Of a stretch of DNA of 64,000 nucleotides, positions 42,762 through 51,596 are shown piece by piece. Below the pieces are notes generated by a model that saw nothing but the letters and a program-made list of their open reading frames with translations, was not told the origin of the DNA and made no database searches. Both the position numbers and the translations under genes were made by a program. Source of the stretch: Spirosoma aerolatum (lineage in GTDB: Bacteria; Bacteroidota; Bacteroidia; Cytophagales; Spirosomataceae); contig NZ_CP020104.1 of the NCBI RefSeq assembly GCF_002056795.1, positions 3,235,001 to 3,299,000 on the forward strand, in the 5' to 3' direction. The number at the start of each line of letters is the position of its first letter. The first letter of the stretch is position 1.

Positions 42762-43955
42762 ATGAAACCTCAACCCATTGCAGCAACTCAGCTTGTTTCT
42801 GTAACGCGTCGGTATGACCTCGACTGGCTGCGGGTTATTGCCATATTGACGTTGCTTTTTTACCATACTGGGATGATTTACGTGTCCTGGGGATGGCATA
42901 TTAAAAGTGCTCAACATAGCCAGCCGATGGAAGAGGTGATGCGCTGGCTACATCTGTGGCGAATGCCCCTGCTGTTTTTTATTTCAGGGGCTGGTACATT
43001 TTTCGCCCTGAAAAAACGATCGTTTAAATCCTATGCCGGTGAGCGGGTCCAGCGGTTGTTTGTTCCGCTGGTGTTCGGTATGCTTGTGATCGTTCCGCCC
43101 CAGATTTACATCGAATGGCTGTTTAGAGGCCGCTTTACAGGGAGCTATATCGATTTCTATCCCGAAGTATTTCGGTTCCAACCTTATCAGGATGGTGGAA
43201 AAGGTGGCGCGTTTAGCTGGCATCACCTCTGGTTCGTATGTTATCTGTTTCTGTATTCGCTGCTTAGTATCCCCGTATTCCGCTGGTTGCAAAGTGAAAG
43301 CGGGCAGCGGTTTATCGACCGAATTGGCAGGCTTATCGCCAAACCCGGTGGAGCACTGGGGCTGGTTGGTATCTTGTGGCTGAATGATGTACTACTGGGC
43401 GGTTTCTTTCCGCACGAAACACACGCACTGGTAAACGACTGGGCGTATTTTATGAAGAATCTGCTACTATTCTGGCTGGGCTATGTACTTATCAGTCGGC
43501 GGGAGTTCTGGCAGATGCTTACTGAGCAGCGCCGTTATTATTTGATGGCTACACTCCTGTTAACCGCAATCCTGTACAGCGTACGGGTATTTGCCAGTAT
43601 GGATACCATTGATGACTCCAGGCTACTTACGACCTTGTTTAGCTTCGAATGGATTGCCTTGACCTGGTTTTTGGTGCTGGCTACTATTGCCTATGGGTAT
43701 CTGTATCTGAATCGTAACCCATCCTGGCAGGGTAAACCGTTGCTGCCTTATTTAAACGAAGCGGTTTATCCGTTTTATATCCTGCACCAGACCGTGATCG
43801 TTCTTATCGGTTATTATGTGCTGACCCGGACTACCTTAGGCGTTTACACAGGTTTTCTTGCCGTAAGTCTTGCTTCATTAGGGGCCTGTATCGCTATTTA
43901 TGCCATACTGATTCGCCCATTTAAGCCAATGAGGGTATTGTTTGGGATGAAATAA
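42762..43955 (+). CDS. Acyltransferase family 3 integral membrane protein
   Basis: 397 residues with about ten TM helices. The family motifs are RYDLDWLRVIAILTLLFYHTGMIY (catalytic His region with RxxH-like spacing) and WHLHLWRMPLLFFISGAG-like LHLWRMPLLFFISGAGTFFAL, plus LFVPLVFGML. Acyltransferase-3 proteins O-acylate sugars or other envelope molecules at the inner membrane. The acceptor is unknown. It follows the quinoprotein gene by 86 bases, a spacer with three GTCATT words. Confidence 0.88.
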   Translation: MKPQPIAATQLVSVTRRYDLDWLRVIAILTLLFYHTGMIYVSWGWHIKSAQHSQPMEEVMRWLHLWRMPLLFFISGAGTFFALKKRSFKSYAGERVQRLFVPLVFGMLVIVPPQIYIEWLFRGRFTGSYIDFYPEVFRFQPYQDGGKGGAFSWHHLWFVCYLFLYSLLSIPVFRWLQSESGQRFIDRIGRLIAKPGGALGLVGILWLNDVLLGGFFPHETHALVNDWAYFMKNLLLFWLGYVLISRREFWQMLTEQRRYYLMATLLLTAILYSVRVFASMDTIDDSRLLTTLFSFEWIALTWFLVLATIAYGYLYLNRNPSWQGKPLLPYLNEAVYPFYILHQTVIVLIGYYVLTRTTLGVYTGFLAVSLASLGACIAIYAILIRPFKPMRVLFGMK

Positions 43956-44087
43956 GTTGTCTGGTTCGACCGAAGCATCTATTTTTACCTGCATAAGCTG
44001 AATTCGGGAATGGCATACTATGGATCATGGATTGCTGTTCTACTGTCGAACTCACGTTACATCTCGAATCAATACATTTCCAACGAC

Positions 44088-45083
44088 ATGCTTCGTACCG
44101 ATTGGACCCGCGCTGAAATCGCCGACATTTATAATTCGCCTGTTCTGGATTTAATTTACCGGGCAGCTACTGTTCACCGACAACATCATGATCCTCAGGA
44201 AGTACAGGTATGTACACTGCTTTCTGTCAAGACGGGTGGATGCCCTGAGGATTGCGCCTACTGCCCGCAGGCAGCTCGTTACCATACCAATGTGAAAGTG
44301 CATAAATTGATGGAGGTCAATGAAGTGCTGACGGCAGCACAGCGGGCTAAGGATACCGGAAGTACGCGTTTCTGTATGGGAGCAGCCTGGCGTGAAGTGC
44401 GTGATAATCGTGATTTCGATAAAGTACTGGAAATGGTACAGGGCGTCAACGAAATGGGGCTTGAAGTGTGCTGCACGCTCGGTATGCTGACCGAAAGTCA
44501 GGCGCAGAAACTAAAAGATGCTGGCTTGTATGCTTATAACCATAACCTCGATACCAGCGAAGAATATTATGGCGACATCATCACAACTCGTACCTACGAT
44601 GATCGCTTAGACACACTGAGCCATGCCCGTAAGGCCGGAATTTCGGTTTGTTCGGGTGGTATAATCGGGATGGGCGAGTCGGATCAGGATAGGATTGGTA
44701 TGTTGCACACACTGGCTACGCTGCCTCAACATCCCGAATCTGTACCTGTCAATGCGCTGGTGCCGGTAGAGGGAACGCCTTTAGAAGATCAGCCAAGGGT
44801 GTCGATCTGGGAAATGGTTCGGATGATTGCTACTGCCCGAATTATCATGCCGAAAGCAATGGTACGTCTTTCGGCTGGTCGCGTTCGGATGAATACCGAA
44901 GAGCAGGCTTTGTGCTTTCTGGCCGGAGCCAATTCCATCTTTGCCGGTGATAAACTCCTGACAACGCCTAACCCGGACGAAGATGCGGACCAGCAGTTAT
45001 TCCAAACGCTCAACATCCGGCCCCGGAAAGCCTTCAAAAATGGCGATCAACCTGCCGTTGTGTTCGAGCAAATTCCGCTTTAA
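44088..45083 (+). CDS. bioB: Biotin synthase
   Basis: Radical-SAM enzyme that inserts sulfur into dethiobiotin. 331 residues from ATG 44088 ([18 protein letters not shown]). The [4Fe-4S] motif is CPEDCAYC within [18 protein letters not shown]; other hallmarks are [44 protein letters not shown] and [10 protein letters not shown]. The window's other bio genes are absent. The 26-codon upstream extension from 44010 has no family support. A strong bidirectional terminator follows. Confidence 0.96.
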   Translation: MLRTDWTRAEIADIYNSPVLDLIYRAATVHRQHHDPQEVQVCTLLSVKTGGCPEDCAYCPQAARYHTNVKVHKLMEVNEVLTAAQRAKDTGSTRFCMGAAWREVRDNRDFDKVLEMVQGVNEMGLEVCCTLGMLTESQAQKLKDAGLYAYNHNLDTSEEYYGDIITTRTYDDRLDTLSHARKAGISVCSGGIIGMGESDQDRIGMLHTLATLPQHPESVPVNALVPVEGTPLEDQPRVSIWEMVRMIATARIIMPKAMVRLSAGRVRMNTEEQALCFLAGANSIFAGDKLLTTPNPDEDADQQLFQTLNIRPRKAFKNGDQPAVVFEQIPL

Positions 45084-45104
45084 TGCCTTGTGGCGATTTT
45101 GAGA

Positions 45105-45159
45105 TTCCACATTAAAAAAGGGAGCCCAAGTTGTTTAGGCTCCCTTTTTTAATGTGGAA
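45105..45159. terminator. Bidirectional intrinsic terminator
   Basis: Perfect 22-bp arms (45105-45126 and 45138-45159) with an 11-base loop; A and T runs inside the arms give a T tail in both directions (TTTTTT at 45145-45150 and its complement). It separates the convergent bioB and lipoprotein genes. Confidence 0.92.
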
Positions 45160-45167
45160 CATGGCTG

Positions 45168-45932
45168 TTATAAGCGACGAACGTATTCATTTTCGTTGAT
45201 CTTCTCGATGATCACTTCGGCTAACGAAGCTGCCCGTTCTTTCTTAACTTCTGCTTTATCTTTCGTTTCAACCGTTACGTTAATGATGTGGTTGTTGTAC
45301 AGTACGTGCATGGCACCCGTTGTGGCGTCCCATACCGCTTTATCCCCAACATTCGGTACCGCTTCAAAATTACCTTTGCTAACAGCAGGAGCCGTCAGGT
45401 GAGGAGTTGCTGCAGTAACGCCACCATGAGTAGGCTGATGATCTTCGGTAGCAGGATGCTCCGAAACGGCTGAGTCGGCAACCATGGCTTCGGGATTCGT
45501 ACCTTCCGAACTGTTGGTCATTTCCTGCTCGTGTACGTCGGCTACGGGCGCAGCCTGTGCGTCCGGTTTTCCCTGATACATCTTATCAAATTGGTACTCA
45601 GCCAGGAACGTTGACGAGTAAGGTCTTGCCCCACCAAATGATACAACAACTTTACTGCCTTCCCAGGCAAAATCACAGCCACCGTGTTCATGCCCTTCTT
45701 CCAGTTTGACGGTTTCGCCTAGGTTGAACGTATGGCGGACATATTCTTCACCCAGTATGTTACAGGGTTCGTCGTAGTTAAAATCAGAGGTGAGTGCAGC
45801 GAGGCCTGTAGGTCTTTTGGCCAAAATTGGGCTGGCATCCATTTGGCTGGCTGGATCGGAAGTGTCTGAGCCAGGGTTACTGCAGGCAAAGCACAGTACA
45901 GGTAAAGCAACTATCAGCGACTTTAGTTTCAT
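45168..45932 (-). CDS. Predicted lipoprotein, unknown function
   Basis: 254 residues. A lipoprotein signal peptide ends at the lipobox LCFAC (Cys17). The mature protein has a first domain with paired cysteines (EPCNILGEEYVRHTF, HGGCDFAWEGSKVVVSFGGARP), a His/Ala/Pro-rich linker (SEHPATEDHQPTHGG), and a C-terminal domain repeating beta strands (FEAVPNVGDKAVWDATTGAMHVLYNNHIINVTV). I do not recognise a family. The two-domain layout with a low-complexity linker suggests an envelope-facing binding protein. Confidence 0.75.
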   Translation of the reverse strand: MKLKSLIVALPVLCFACSNPGSDTSDPASQMDASPILAKRPTGLAALTSDFNYDEPCNILGEEYVRHTFNLGETVKLEEGHEHGGCDFAWEGSKVVVSFGGARPYSSTFLAEYQFDKMYQGKPDAQAAPVADVHEQEMTNSSEGTNPEAMVADSAVSEHPATEDHQPTHGGVTAATPHLTAPAVSKGNFEAVPNVGDKAVWDATTGAMHVLYNNHIINVTVETKDKAEVKKERAASLAEVIIEKINENEYVRRL

Positions 45933-45951
45933 GGTATGATTGGAGAAAAGC

Positions 45952-45959
45952 CAAAATTA
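45952..45959 (-). promoter_or_regulatory. Candidate -7 element for the lipoprotein gene
   Basis: Reads TAATTTTG on the minus strand, a full TAnnTTTG match 20 bases before the ATG at 45932. Confidence 0.45.
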
Positions 45960-46121
45960 GCGTTTTCTTAAATACCATCTTAAGGATGCCTATGTTTTTG
46001 CATGAGTGCAATCGGCTTTAACCCACTCTGCGTGGTAAGCACGCTGTCTAAAGTTGATCCGTTCTGTTACCGTCAGCCACCCGAATGATACCGCAAATGA
46101 GGGAGATCGGTGTTCGTTGCG

Positions 46122-46129
46122 TAGTTTTG
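46122..46129 (+). promoter_or_regulatory. Candidate -7 element for lpxH
   Basis: TAGTTTTG matches TAnnTTTG, 21 bases before the chosen lpxH start at 46150. It lies within the upstream extension of the ORF, which supports the internal start. Confidence 0.45.
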
Positions 46130-46149
46130 TGACTGAATATACCTGTTCC

Positions 46150-46929
46150 ATGTCTGCCATCGAAACCATTTTATTATCCCCCGGCCAAAAGGCTTATTTT
46201 GCTTCTGATTTTCACTTAGGTACACCTTCTCCCAGTCAAAGCCGTGAACGCGAACAGGCCGTTGTGGATTGGCTCGATACGATCCGTACCGATGCAGAGG
46301 TGATTTTTCTGGTAGGCGATGTGTTCGACTTCTGGTTCGAATACAAGCATAGCATTCCCAAAGGATTCGTTCGGCTACAGGGAAAACTTGCCGAATTGAC
46401 TGATTCCGGGATAAAAATCATTTTTTTTACCGGGAATCATGACATGTGGATGAATGATTACTTTACTAAGGAAATGGGGATACCCGTCTATCGGGAACCA
46501 CGGCGGTATGAAATCGGTGGTAAACGATTTTTGATTGGGCATGGCGATGGACTTGGCCCCGGTGATTTTGTTTATAAACGGCTGAAAACAGTCTTTGAGA
46601 GTAAATTGGCCCGGCAGCTTTTTCGGTGGGTCCACCCTGATTTAGGTATTGGACTGGCTCAGGCGTGGTCGCGCCGAAGCCGAATCAGCAATCAGAAGAA
46701 AGGGGAGGAGCAATTCCTGGGCGAAGACCGTGAATGGCTTATGCAATACGCTCGTGAGGTAGAGGCTGCCTCGCACCATGACTATTACATCTTTGGGCAC
46801 AGACACTTACCGCTGGATTTGACCGTCAACAACTCTAGCCGGTATATTAATCTTGGTGAGTGGGTAGCCGCCAAAACTTATGCCGTGTTTGACGAAACCG
46901 GGTTACAACTGAAAGCCTGGAAGGGTTAA
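46150..46929 (+). CDS. lpxH: UDP-2,3-diacylglucosamine diphosphatase (LpxH type)
   Basis: 259 residues of the calcineurin-like metallophosphatase fold. Metal ligands: YFASDFHLGTPSP (D, H), LVGDVFDFWFEY (D), FTGNHDMWMND (N, H), LIGHGDGLGPGD (H) and YYIFGHRHLPLD (H, H). The VGDVFDFWFEYK and GHGDGLG motifs are those of LpxH, which removes UMP from UDP-diacylglucosamine in lipid A synthesis at the inner membrane. The start is set at 46150 because the TAGTTTTG element and family alignment exclude the upstream extension from 46054. Confidence 0.9.
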   Translation: MSAIETILLSPGQKAYFASDFHLGTPSPSQSREREQAVVDWLDTIRTDAEVIFLVGDVFDFWFEYKHSIPKGFVRLQGKLAELTDSGIKIIFFTGNHDMWMNDYFTKEMGIPVYREPRRYEIGGKRFLIGHGDGLGPGDFVYKRLKTVFESKLARQLFRWVHPDLGIGLAQAWSRRSRISNQKKGEEQFLGEDREWLMQYAREVEAASHHDYYIFGHRHLPLDLTVNNSSRYINLGEWVAAKTYAVFDETGLQLKAWKG

Positions 46930-46953
46930 TGGCAGTAGAGTTCTCCCTAAATG

Positions 46954-47685
46954 CTAGTTGTTATTGTCCTGTAAAATATCTTTTCGGGAGACGTTTTCGC
47001 GGGGGGCTTTATTGATTTCGTTGCGCCACTCCTTGTTCTTAAAATCCCCCCGCTTAACGGATCGAATAAAGTTAGCCCAAGCAAATGGGTTGGTAAAGGC
47101 AAACGTCGTGGCCGAACTACGCCCAATAAGGGACTCACGCCCAAAAAACTGCTGATTGACGAAGTTCTGGTGGTTGGCCAGCGCACTCATAGGCATCGTA
47201 GCTGCCTGGCGCATGATGGCTTCTGGGCTCGTATTTTTAGCTAAATTCTCGCGCTCTTTTTCGTCGGGTAGTTTCAGATTGACGAACGCTTCTTTGAATA
47301 GCTCCTCTGTAGCATACGGATACACCTTCACTTCTGCCAGAGTTTTTACATCTTCCTGCAACGCCACAACGGCCGAATACGTAAGGTCGGTTAAGCGACT
47401 CGGAATAATATGATACTGAGTACGGAAACCAACATAACTGAAAATAACGCTATCGCCCGGAAATACAGGCAAAGCAAAATAGCCGTTAGGAGCCGCTAAA
47501 ACCCCACGCCCAGCTTTCGGAATATAAATATAAGCTCCAGGTAAAGGTTCGTTCGTTTTGCCTCCCGTTATAAAGCCAGTGAACGTTACCTGCCGGTCCT
47601 GTCCCTGGGCCTTTACGGATGAATAGAGTCCCGTTAAGGCAGTTAGCACCATAATCAGAACCAATAACGTCAATGACTTCTTCAT
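46954..47685 (-). CDS. CarboxypepD-regulatory-like domain protein, exported
   Basis: 243 residues. Signal peptide at 1-26 (MKKSLTLLVLIMVLTALTGL, cleavage near VKAQG). A CarboxypepD_reg-like beta-sandwich follows (TFTGFITGGKTNEPLPGAYIYIPKAGRGVLAAPNGYFALPVFPGDSVIFSYVGF, in parts), as in the N-terminal part of Bacteroidota SusC-type proteins, then a helical C-terminal region of unknown fold. It has no TonB barrel, so it is a stand-alone envelope protein. Function unknown. Confidence 0.82.
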   Translation of the reverse strand: MKKSLTLLVLIMVLTALTGLYSSVKAQGQDRQVTFTGFITGGKTNEPLPGAYIYIPKAGRGVLAAPNGYFALPVFPGDSVIFSYVGFRTQYHIIPSRLTDLTYSAVVALQEDVKTLAEVKVYPYATEELFKEAFVNLKLPDEKERENLAKNTSPEAIMRQAATMPMSALANHQNFVNQQFFGRESLIGRSSATTFAFTNPFAWANFIRSVKRGDFKNKEWRNEINKAPRENVSRKDILQDNNN

Positions 47686-47940
47686 AGACTCGCCAAATAA
47701 ACTACAAAGTAAACGAGGAAAAGGCAGTATATGGTTTCGACTACCCGAATTTTAAGAAAGTTTGCCTGACAAATTTACCCATTCTGGACGATAACACATG
47801 AGAATGAATGTAATGTGAAGAGCTTTTTAAGAATTTTTAAATCATAAAGTTTTACCAATGAAGTTGACATAGTCGGTATAGCCAAGCCTGATAACTGAGT
47901 GGAAATTGAAGGAATTGCCTTCAGGGGAGTAAACTAAAAA

Positions 47941-47963
47941 AGCCCGGTTAGTCAGGCCGGGCT
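47941..47963 (-). terminator. Intrinsic terminator on the minus strand
   Basis: Stem AGCCCGG / CCGGGCT with a nine-base loop. On the minus strand it is followed by TTTTTT (complement of 47936-47941). A second, weaker stem CTACTCAAG / CTTAAGTAG sits just before it on the minus strand. No protein gene ends directly upstream. Confidence 0.8.
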
Positions 47964-48301
47964 TACTACTTAAGACGCTTGAACTTGAGTAGCCGAAAAG
48001 AAAGTTTTTCTGTTTTTCAAGAGGTTTGTAAATGTATATACATGCGTACATGTCTGGCAATGGGCATTCTGCGGTATTTGAATGGGGTTTTTCTCGTACC
48101 TGATTAGGTAGAATTACAAACCCATGGATATCCTTTTGACTGTACATCACACAACTAAGTAAATTGGCTTTTTGGGTAGGGGAGGCTGGGGAAATAATTA
48201 AGTTAGTAGGATGAAAACCGTTACCTTTTAAGCGATCAGGTATCTAATTCATTACGAATTCATACACCTTTTTTAGTAAGAAGTACAGTTACGGTAAACG
48301 C

Positions 48302-48335
48302 AAACGCCCGGTTCATCTTGAAACCGGGCGTTTTT
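48302..48335. terminator. Terminator hairpin downstream of cdsA
   Basis: Perfect 12-bp stem AAACGCCCGGTT / AACCGGGCGTTT with an 8-base loop, 34 bases past the cdsA stop. Tail Ts exist on both strands, longer on plus. Confidence 0.8.
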
Positions 48336-48368
48336 GTAGTCAGATGACTTTTTATAAACTGTCAAGCG

Positions 48369-49181
48369 TCAGGCGAACAGCTTTAAAAATGTAATAATGA
48401 ATGGCGCTGCCAGCAAAAGCCCATCGAAACGGTCAAGAAAACCACCATGCCCCGGAATACTGCTTCCCGAATCCTTAATGGCAATGCTTCGCTTGAATAA
48501 TGATTCAACCAGATCGCCATAGGTGCCCGTTACGACGATAATGGTTCCTACGCAGTACCATTGCCAGGGTTGTAGCTCGGTGGCATATAGGGCCAGACCT
48601 GAAGCAATAAGGGTAGCAGCAGCAGCCCCACCTAGGGCCCCCTCCCACGATTTTTTGGGCGATACCCGCTCAAATAATTTTCGCCGACCAAACTTTGTCC
48701 CAGCGAAATAAGCGCCAATGTCGCTGGCCCACAGTAAAAGAAGACATCCAGTGATAATCATCGGATGGAAGCCTCCTCCTCGGAGAGCGAGAATAATAAG
48801 CAGGGCGAAGGGCATAGCAACGTAGATGATCCCCAGAAAGGTGAAACCAATATTGGTGAATGGTTTCATATCGCGCTTTTTGTAAAGCTTTATCAGGAAG
48901 ATCATCGACGAGGCCGGACAGATCAGAAAATAGTTGCCCATACCGATCTGGTCTGTTTCGATAAAGTAAGCCAGTACACAAATCATACTACCCACCAGCG
49001 TGCCATAGGCAGTAAGGGGCTCGAAACCATCCAGCCCCAACAACCGATAAAATTCGCGTTGGGTCAATGCACTAATCACGCAGAACAGGAGGGCAAATGT
49101 CCAATCAGCGTACCAGATCATGAATAAAATAAACGGAACTCCAATTACAGCCGCAATCACTCGCTGCTGAAGATTGGTCAT
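48369..49181 (-). CDS. cdsA: Phosphatidate cytidylyltransferase
   Basis: Makes CDP-diacylglycerol from phosphatidic acid and CTP for phospholipid synthesis. 270 residues with eight or so TM helices. The CdsA signature at the C-terminus is VSPKKSWEGALGG and, near the end, IKDSGSSIPGHGGFLDRFDGLL, with the metal-binding Asp residues. I set the start at ATG 49181 (MTNLQQRVI), one base after the stop of the preceding DUF2007 gene; the seven-residue upstream extension overlaps that gene. Confidence 0.94.
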   Translation of the reverse strand: MTNLQQRVIAAVIGVPFILFMIWYADWTFALLFCVISALTQREFYRLLGLDGFEPLTAYGTLVGSMICVLAYFIETDQIGMGNYFLICPASSMIFLIKLYKKRDMKPFTNIGFTFLGIIYVAMPFALLIILALRGGGFHPMIITGCLLLLWASDIGAYFAGTKFGRRKLFERVSPKKSWEGALGGAAAATLIASGLALYATELQPWQWYCVGTIIVVTGTYGDLVESLFKRSIAIKDSGSSIPGHGGFLDRFDGLLLAAPFIITFLKLFA

Positions 49182-49182
49182 A

Positions 49183-49407
49183 TTAGCTAAACGTTGCTTC
49201 ATTCTCTAAAATAACTTTGGCCAGAATGGCATCCTTGGCTGGTACATGAACCTCAACCTCACCTTTTCCCCACCCAATATTCGGATAACTGCTGCTTTGT
49301 TTATTAATAATAACTGCCGGAATATCGTGTTCCAGGAGCAACGCTTTCGCCAGTTCGGCCCGGTGAGGAAGGACGGTTGCGTATATGGATTCCCAATTTT
49401 CGTTCAT
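49183..49407 (-). CDS. DUF2007-type small protein
   Basis: 74 residues from ATG 49407 (MNENWESIYATVLPHRAEL). The pattern VYAT..PHRAELAKALLLEHDIPAVIINKQSS and VEVHVPAKDAILAKVIL is that of DUF2007 ferredoxin-like signal proteins, which often occur as short stand-alone proteins of unknown role. It is tightly coupled to cdsA (one base). A start at 49449 would place 14 residues inside repeat copy B, so I reject it. Confidence 0.75.
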   Translation of the reverse strand: MNENWESIYATVLPHRAELAKALLLEHDIPAVIINKQSSSYPNIGWGKGEVEVHVPAKDAILAKVILENEATFS

Positions 49408-49421
49408 TCTAATTGTTGACT

Positions 49422-49501
49422 TGTAGAGACGCCAGGTGTGGTCCCTCATGACCAGATGGTTGCTGCTGACGCACCAGAGACGCCAGGTGTGGCGTCTTTA
49501 C
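49422..49501. repeat. REP/MITE-like palindromic element, copy B
   Basis: Begins TGTAGAGACGCC and ends GGCGTCTTTAC; shares TGACCAGATGGTT, GCTGACGC and the termini with copy A at 2579-2674. It lies between the CPBP protease and DUF2007 genes; the protease stop (tta at 49498-49500) is part of the element. Confidence 0.75.
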
Positions 49502-50442
49502 GTTTGTACGGAATTATTTTTTCTGAAATAATATAATAGCCCAGTCGTAACGATAGCTCCTATCAGCGAGCCTAAAATCGGTACGGATTCTGTACTTTCG
49601 ATGTTCATAGAGGTAACTTTCTGCTGATAAAGATAGACCATGAATACAGTAAACCCATTATTGACGAAATGGGCTAAAATTGGTACCCAAAGGTTACCTG
49701 ACCATACGTACAGGTATCCGAACAGCGCTCCCAGGAGCATACGTGGGAAGAAGCCGAGAAACTGTACGTGAATGGCACTGAATAGCGCAGCCGCCAGCCA
49801 GATGCCTACGTGTACATTCCGCGTCCAGTAGATAAAGTTACGTTGTAGAATTCCCCGAAACAGAACTTCTTCGCCGATAGCCGGAATAACGGCTACTACC
49901 AGTATCGCAATAAGTAACTGCCCTGTCGATTGAAAGGTAGTCAGGTATTGTGTGAGTCCGTTCAGCTTCTTCTCCTGATCGCGCATCCACTGCTCAATAG
50001 GAGCCAGCGTTTCGGGTAAGTGCAGATTCTGATTCCACTCGATGATAAGTCCATCAAACGGCATAAACGCCAGGACAATCAGAACGACCAGACTAAAGCC
50101 TACCACAGCCGAAACAGGGCGATTATTAAACTGATTCCAGGAACGGCGCTCGATAAAATACCAGTACACCAGCGAAGGCAGCAGAAACGTGCCCATATGA
50201 TTGACGGCCTGGAGTAGCATGAGTTCGTACCAGCTACCCGGCACCGATGTTGGGTTGGCGGCCAGCGACTGCAGATAATCCTGCGTTTTCTCGATATCCA
50301 GCCCACGGGTCATAGCCAGTAGGCCGAATAGTAAATACGTACTTACAACACCTCCCAGGAGGATAAAACCGACGAGCATAATCAGGCCGCCAAGCGTGGG
50401 AGGACGGGAGGTAGAGGTCTCTGAAGGGTGAACGGGTTGCAT
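49498..50442 (-). CDS. CPBP-family intramembrane metalloprotease
   Basis: 314 residues from ATG 50442 (MQPVHPSETSTSRP). About eight TM helices. The CAAX-protease motifs are EEVLFRGILQRNF (EExxxR), the FxxxH motif in LFSAIHVQFLG, and HFVNNGF at the third site. Family members process or turn over prenylated or other membrane proteins and may serve bacteriocin immunity. The gene is first in the CPBP-DUF2007-cdsA order. Confidence 0.88.
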   Translation of the reverse strand: MQPVHPSETSTSRPPTLGGLIMLVGFILLGGVVSTYLLFGLLAMTRGLDIEKTQDYLQSLAANPTSVPGSWYELMLLQAVNHMGTFLLPSLVYWYFIERRSWNQFNNRPVSAVVGFSLVVLIVLAFMPFDGLIIEWNQNLHLPETLAPIEQWMRDQEKKLNGLTQYLTTFQSTGQLLIAILVVAVIPAIGEEVLFRGILQRNFIYWTRNVHVGIWLAAALFSAIHVQFLGFFPRMLLGALFGYLYVWSGNLWVPILAHFVNNGFTVFMVYLYQQKVTSMNIESTESVPILGSLIGAIVTTGLLYYFRKNNSVQT

Positions 50443-50572
50443 AATTTGTGTAAATATAAGGACGTATGGGGTACGAATGACGATGCATGGACCATCAGGC
50501 CTGGCAAATAACGGAACCAAATAAGCCTACAAATCGTAAATCTGTTATTATATGTTATAAATCAATACCAGA

Positions 50573-51568
50573 GTGGTCACGATTGGTACTATACAACTGC
50601 CGGATTTTCCGTTGCTACTGGCTCCCATGGAAGATGTCAGCGATCCGCCGTTTCGTGCGGTTTGCAAGGCGAATGGAGCCGATCTGATGTATACGGAATT
50701 TATTTCGTCGGAAGGCTTAATCCGGGATGCCGCAAAGAGTGTTCAAAAACTGGATATATTTGAGTATGAGCGTCCTGTCGGTATACAGCTTTTTGGGTCG
50801 GACGTTGAAACCATGGGTGAGTGTGCTCGTATTGCCAGTCGGGTCAGTCCAGACTTGATCGATATAAATTACGGATGTCCGGTGAAAAATGTCGCCTGCC
50901 GGGGAGCAGGAGCAGCCCTGCTTCAGGATATTCCTAAAATGGCGCGCATGACCGAAGCCGTTGTTAAGGCTACGCACCTGCCCGTAACGGTAAAAACCCG
51001 CCTGGGCTGGGACGATTCAACAAAAAATGTTGGTGAAGTTGCCGAACGGTTGCAGGATGTGGGTATTAAAGCGCTGACCATTCATGGACGAACCCGGGCG
51101 CAGATGTATAAGGGCGAAGCCGACTGGACCCTCATTGGCCGGATAAAAGATAACCCACGTATTCATATTCCGATCTTTGGCAATGGCGATATCGATTCGC
51201 CCGAAAAAGCGATTGAGTATAAGAATCGGTATGGTGTCGATGGCGTCATGATCGGTCGCGCCAGTATAGGTTATCCCTGGATTTTTAATGAAATAAAGCA
51301 TTTTGCTAAAACTGGTCAGCATCTTCCGGCACCGACTATTGCCGATCGGGTAGCGGTTTGTCGTCAGCATCTGGATTTCTCAATTCGCTGGAAAGGCGAA
51401 ATTGTTGGCCTTTTCGAAATGCGCCGTCATTACGCCAATTATTTTAAAGGGCTACCCGACTTCAAACCTTATCGAATGCGTTTGGTGACCACCGATTCCT
51501 ATAGCGGAGTAAGTGCGGTGCTGGATGAAATCGCTGACTACTATTCCGAAGAGATTCTTTTAGCCTAG
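50573..51568 (+). CDS. dusB: tRNA-dihydrouridine synthase
   Basis: 331 residues. TIM-barrel FMN enzyme reducing uridines in the tRNA D-loop. Motifs: LLLAPMEDVSDPPFRAVC, IDINYGCPVKNVACRGAGAALL (catalytic Cys in GCP), VTVKTRLGWDDS, LTIHGRTRAQMYKGEADW, FGNGDIDSP and GVMIGRASIGYPWIF. The start is GTG at 50573; no ATG is in frame. It is divergent from the CPBP protease gene. Confidence 0.93.
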   Translation: MVTIGTIQLPDFPLLLAPMEDVSDPPFRAVCKANGADLMYTEFISSEGLIRDAAKSVQKLDIFEYERPVGIQLFGSDVETMGECARIASRVSPDLIDINYGCPVKNVACRGAGAALLQDIPKMARMTEAVVKATHLPVTVKTRLGWDDSTKNVGEVAERLQDVGIKALTIHGRTRAQMYKGEADWTLIGRIKDNPRIHIPIFGNGDIDSPEKAIEYKNRYGVDGVMIGRASIGYPWIFNEIKHFAKTGQHLPAPTIADRVAVCRQHLDFSIRWKGEIVGLFEMRRHYANYFKGLPDFKPYRMRLVTTDSYSGVSAVLDEIADYYSEEILLA

Positions 51569-51596
51569 TAATAGGAGTGAGTAGTAGGAGAAAAAC

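Larger units (their letters stand above)
47686..48368. other. Long spacer with terminator-bounded unknown segment
   Basis: 683 bases without a recognised gene. A minus-strand ORF at 47842-48150 runs through a strong terminator hairpin and has no protein-like composition, so I do not call it. Between the hairpins at 47941-47963 (minus T run) and 48302-48333 lies about 340 bases that could encode a small RNA on the minus strand. It is not recognisable to me as tmRNA, SRP RNA, RNase P RNA or 6S RNA. Confidence 0.5.

Noticed and set aside
47842..48150. 102-residue ORF on the minus strand
   Set aside because: It runs through a strong minus-strand terminator (47941-47963), has no family likeness and an irregular composition; treated as non-coding.
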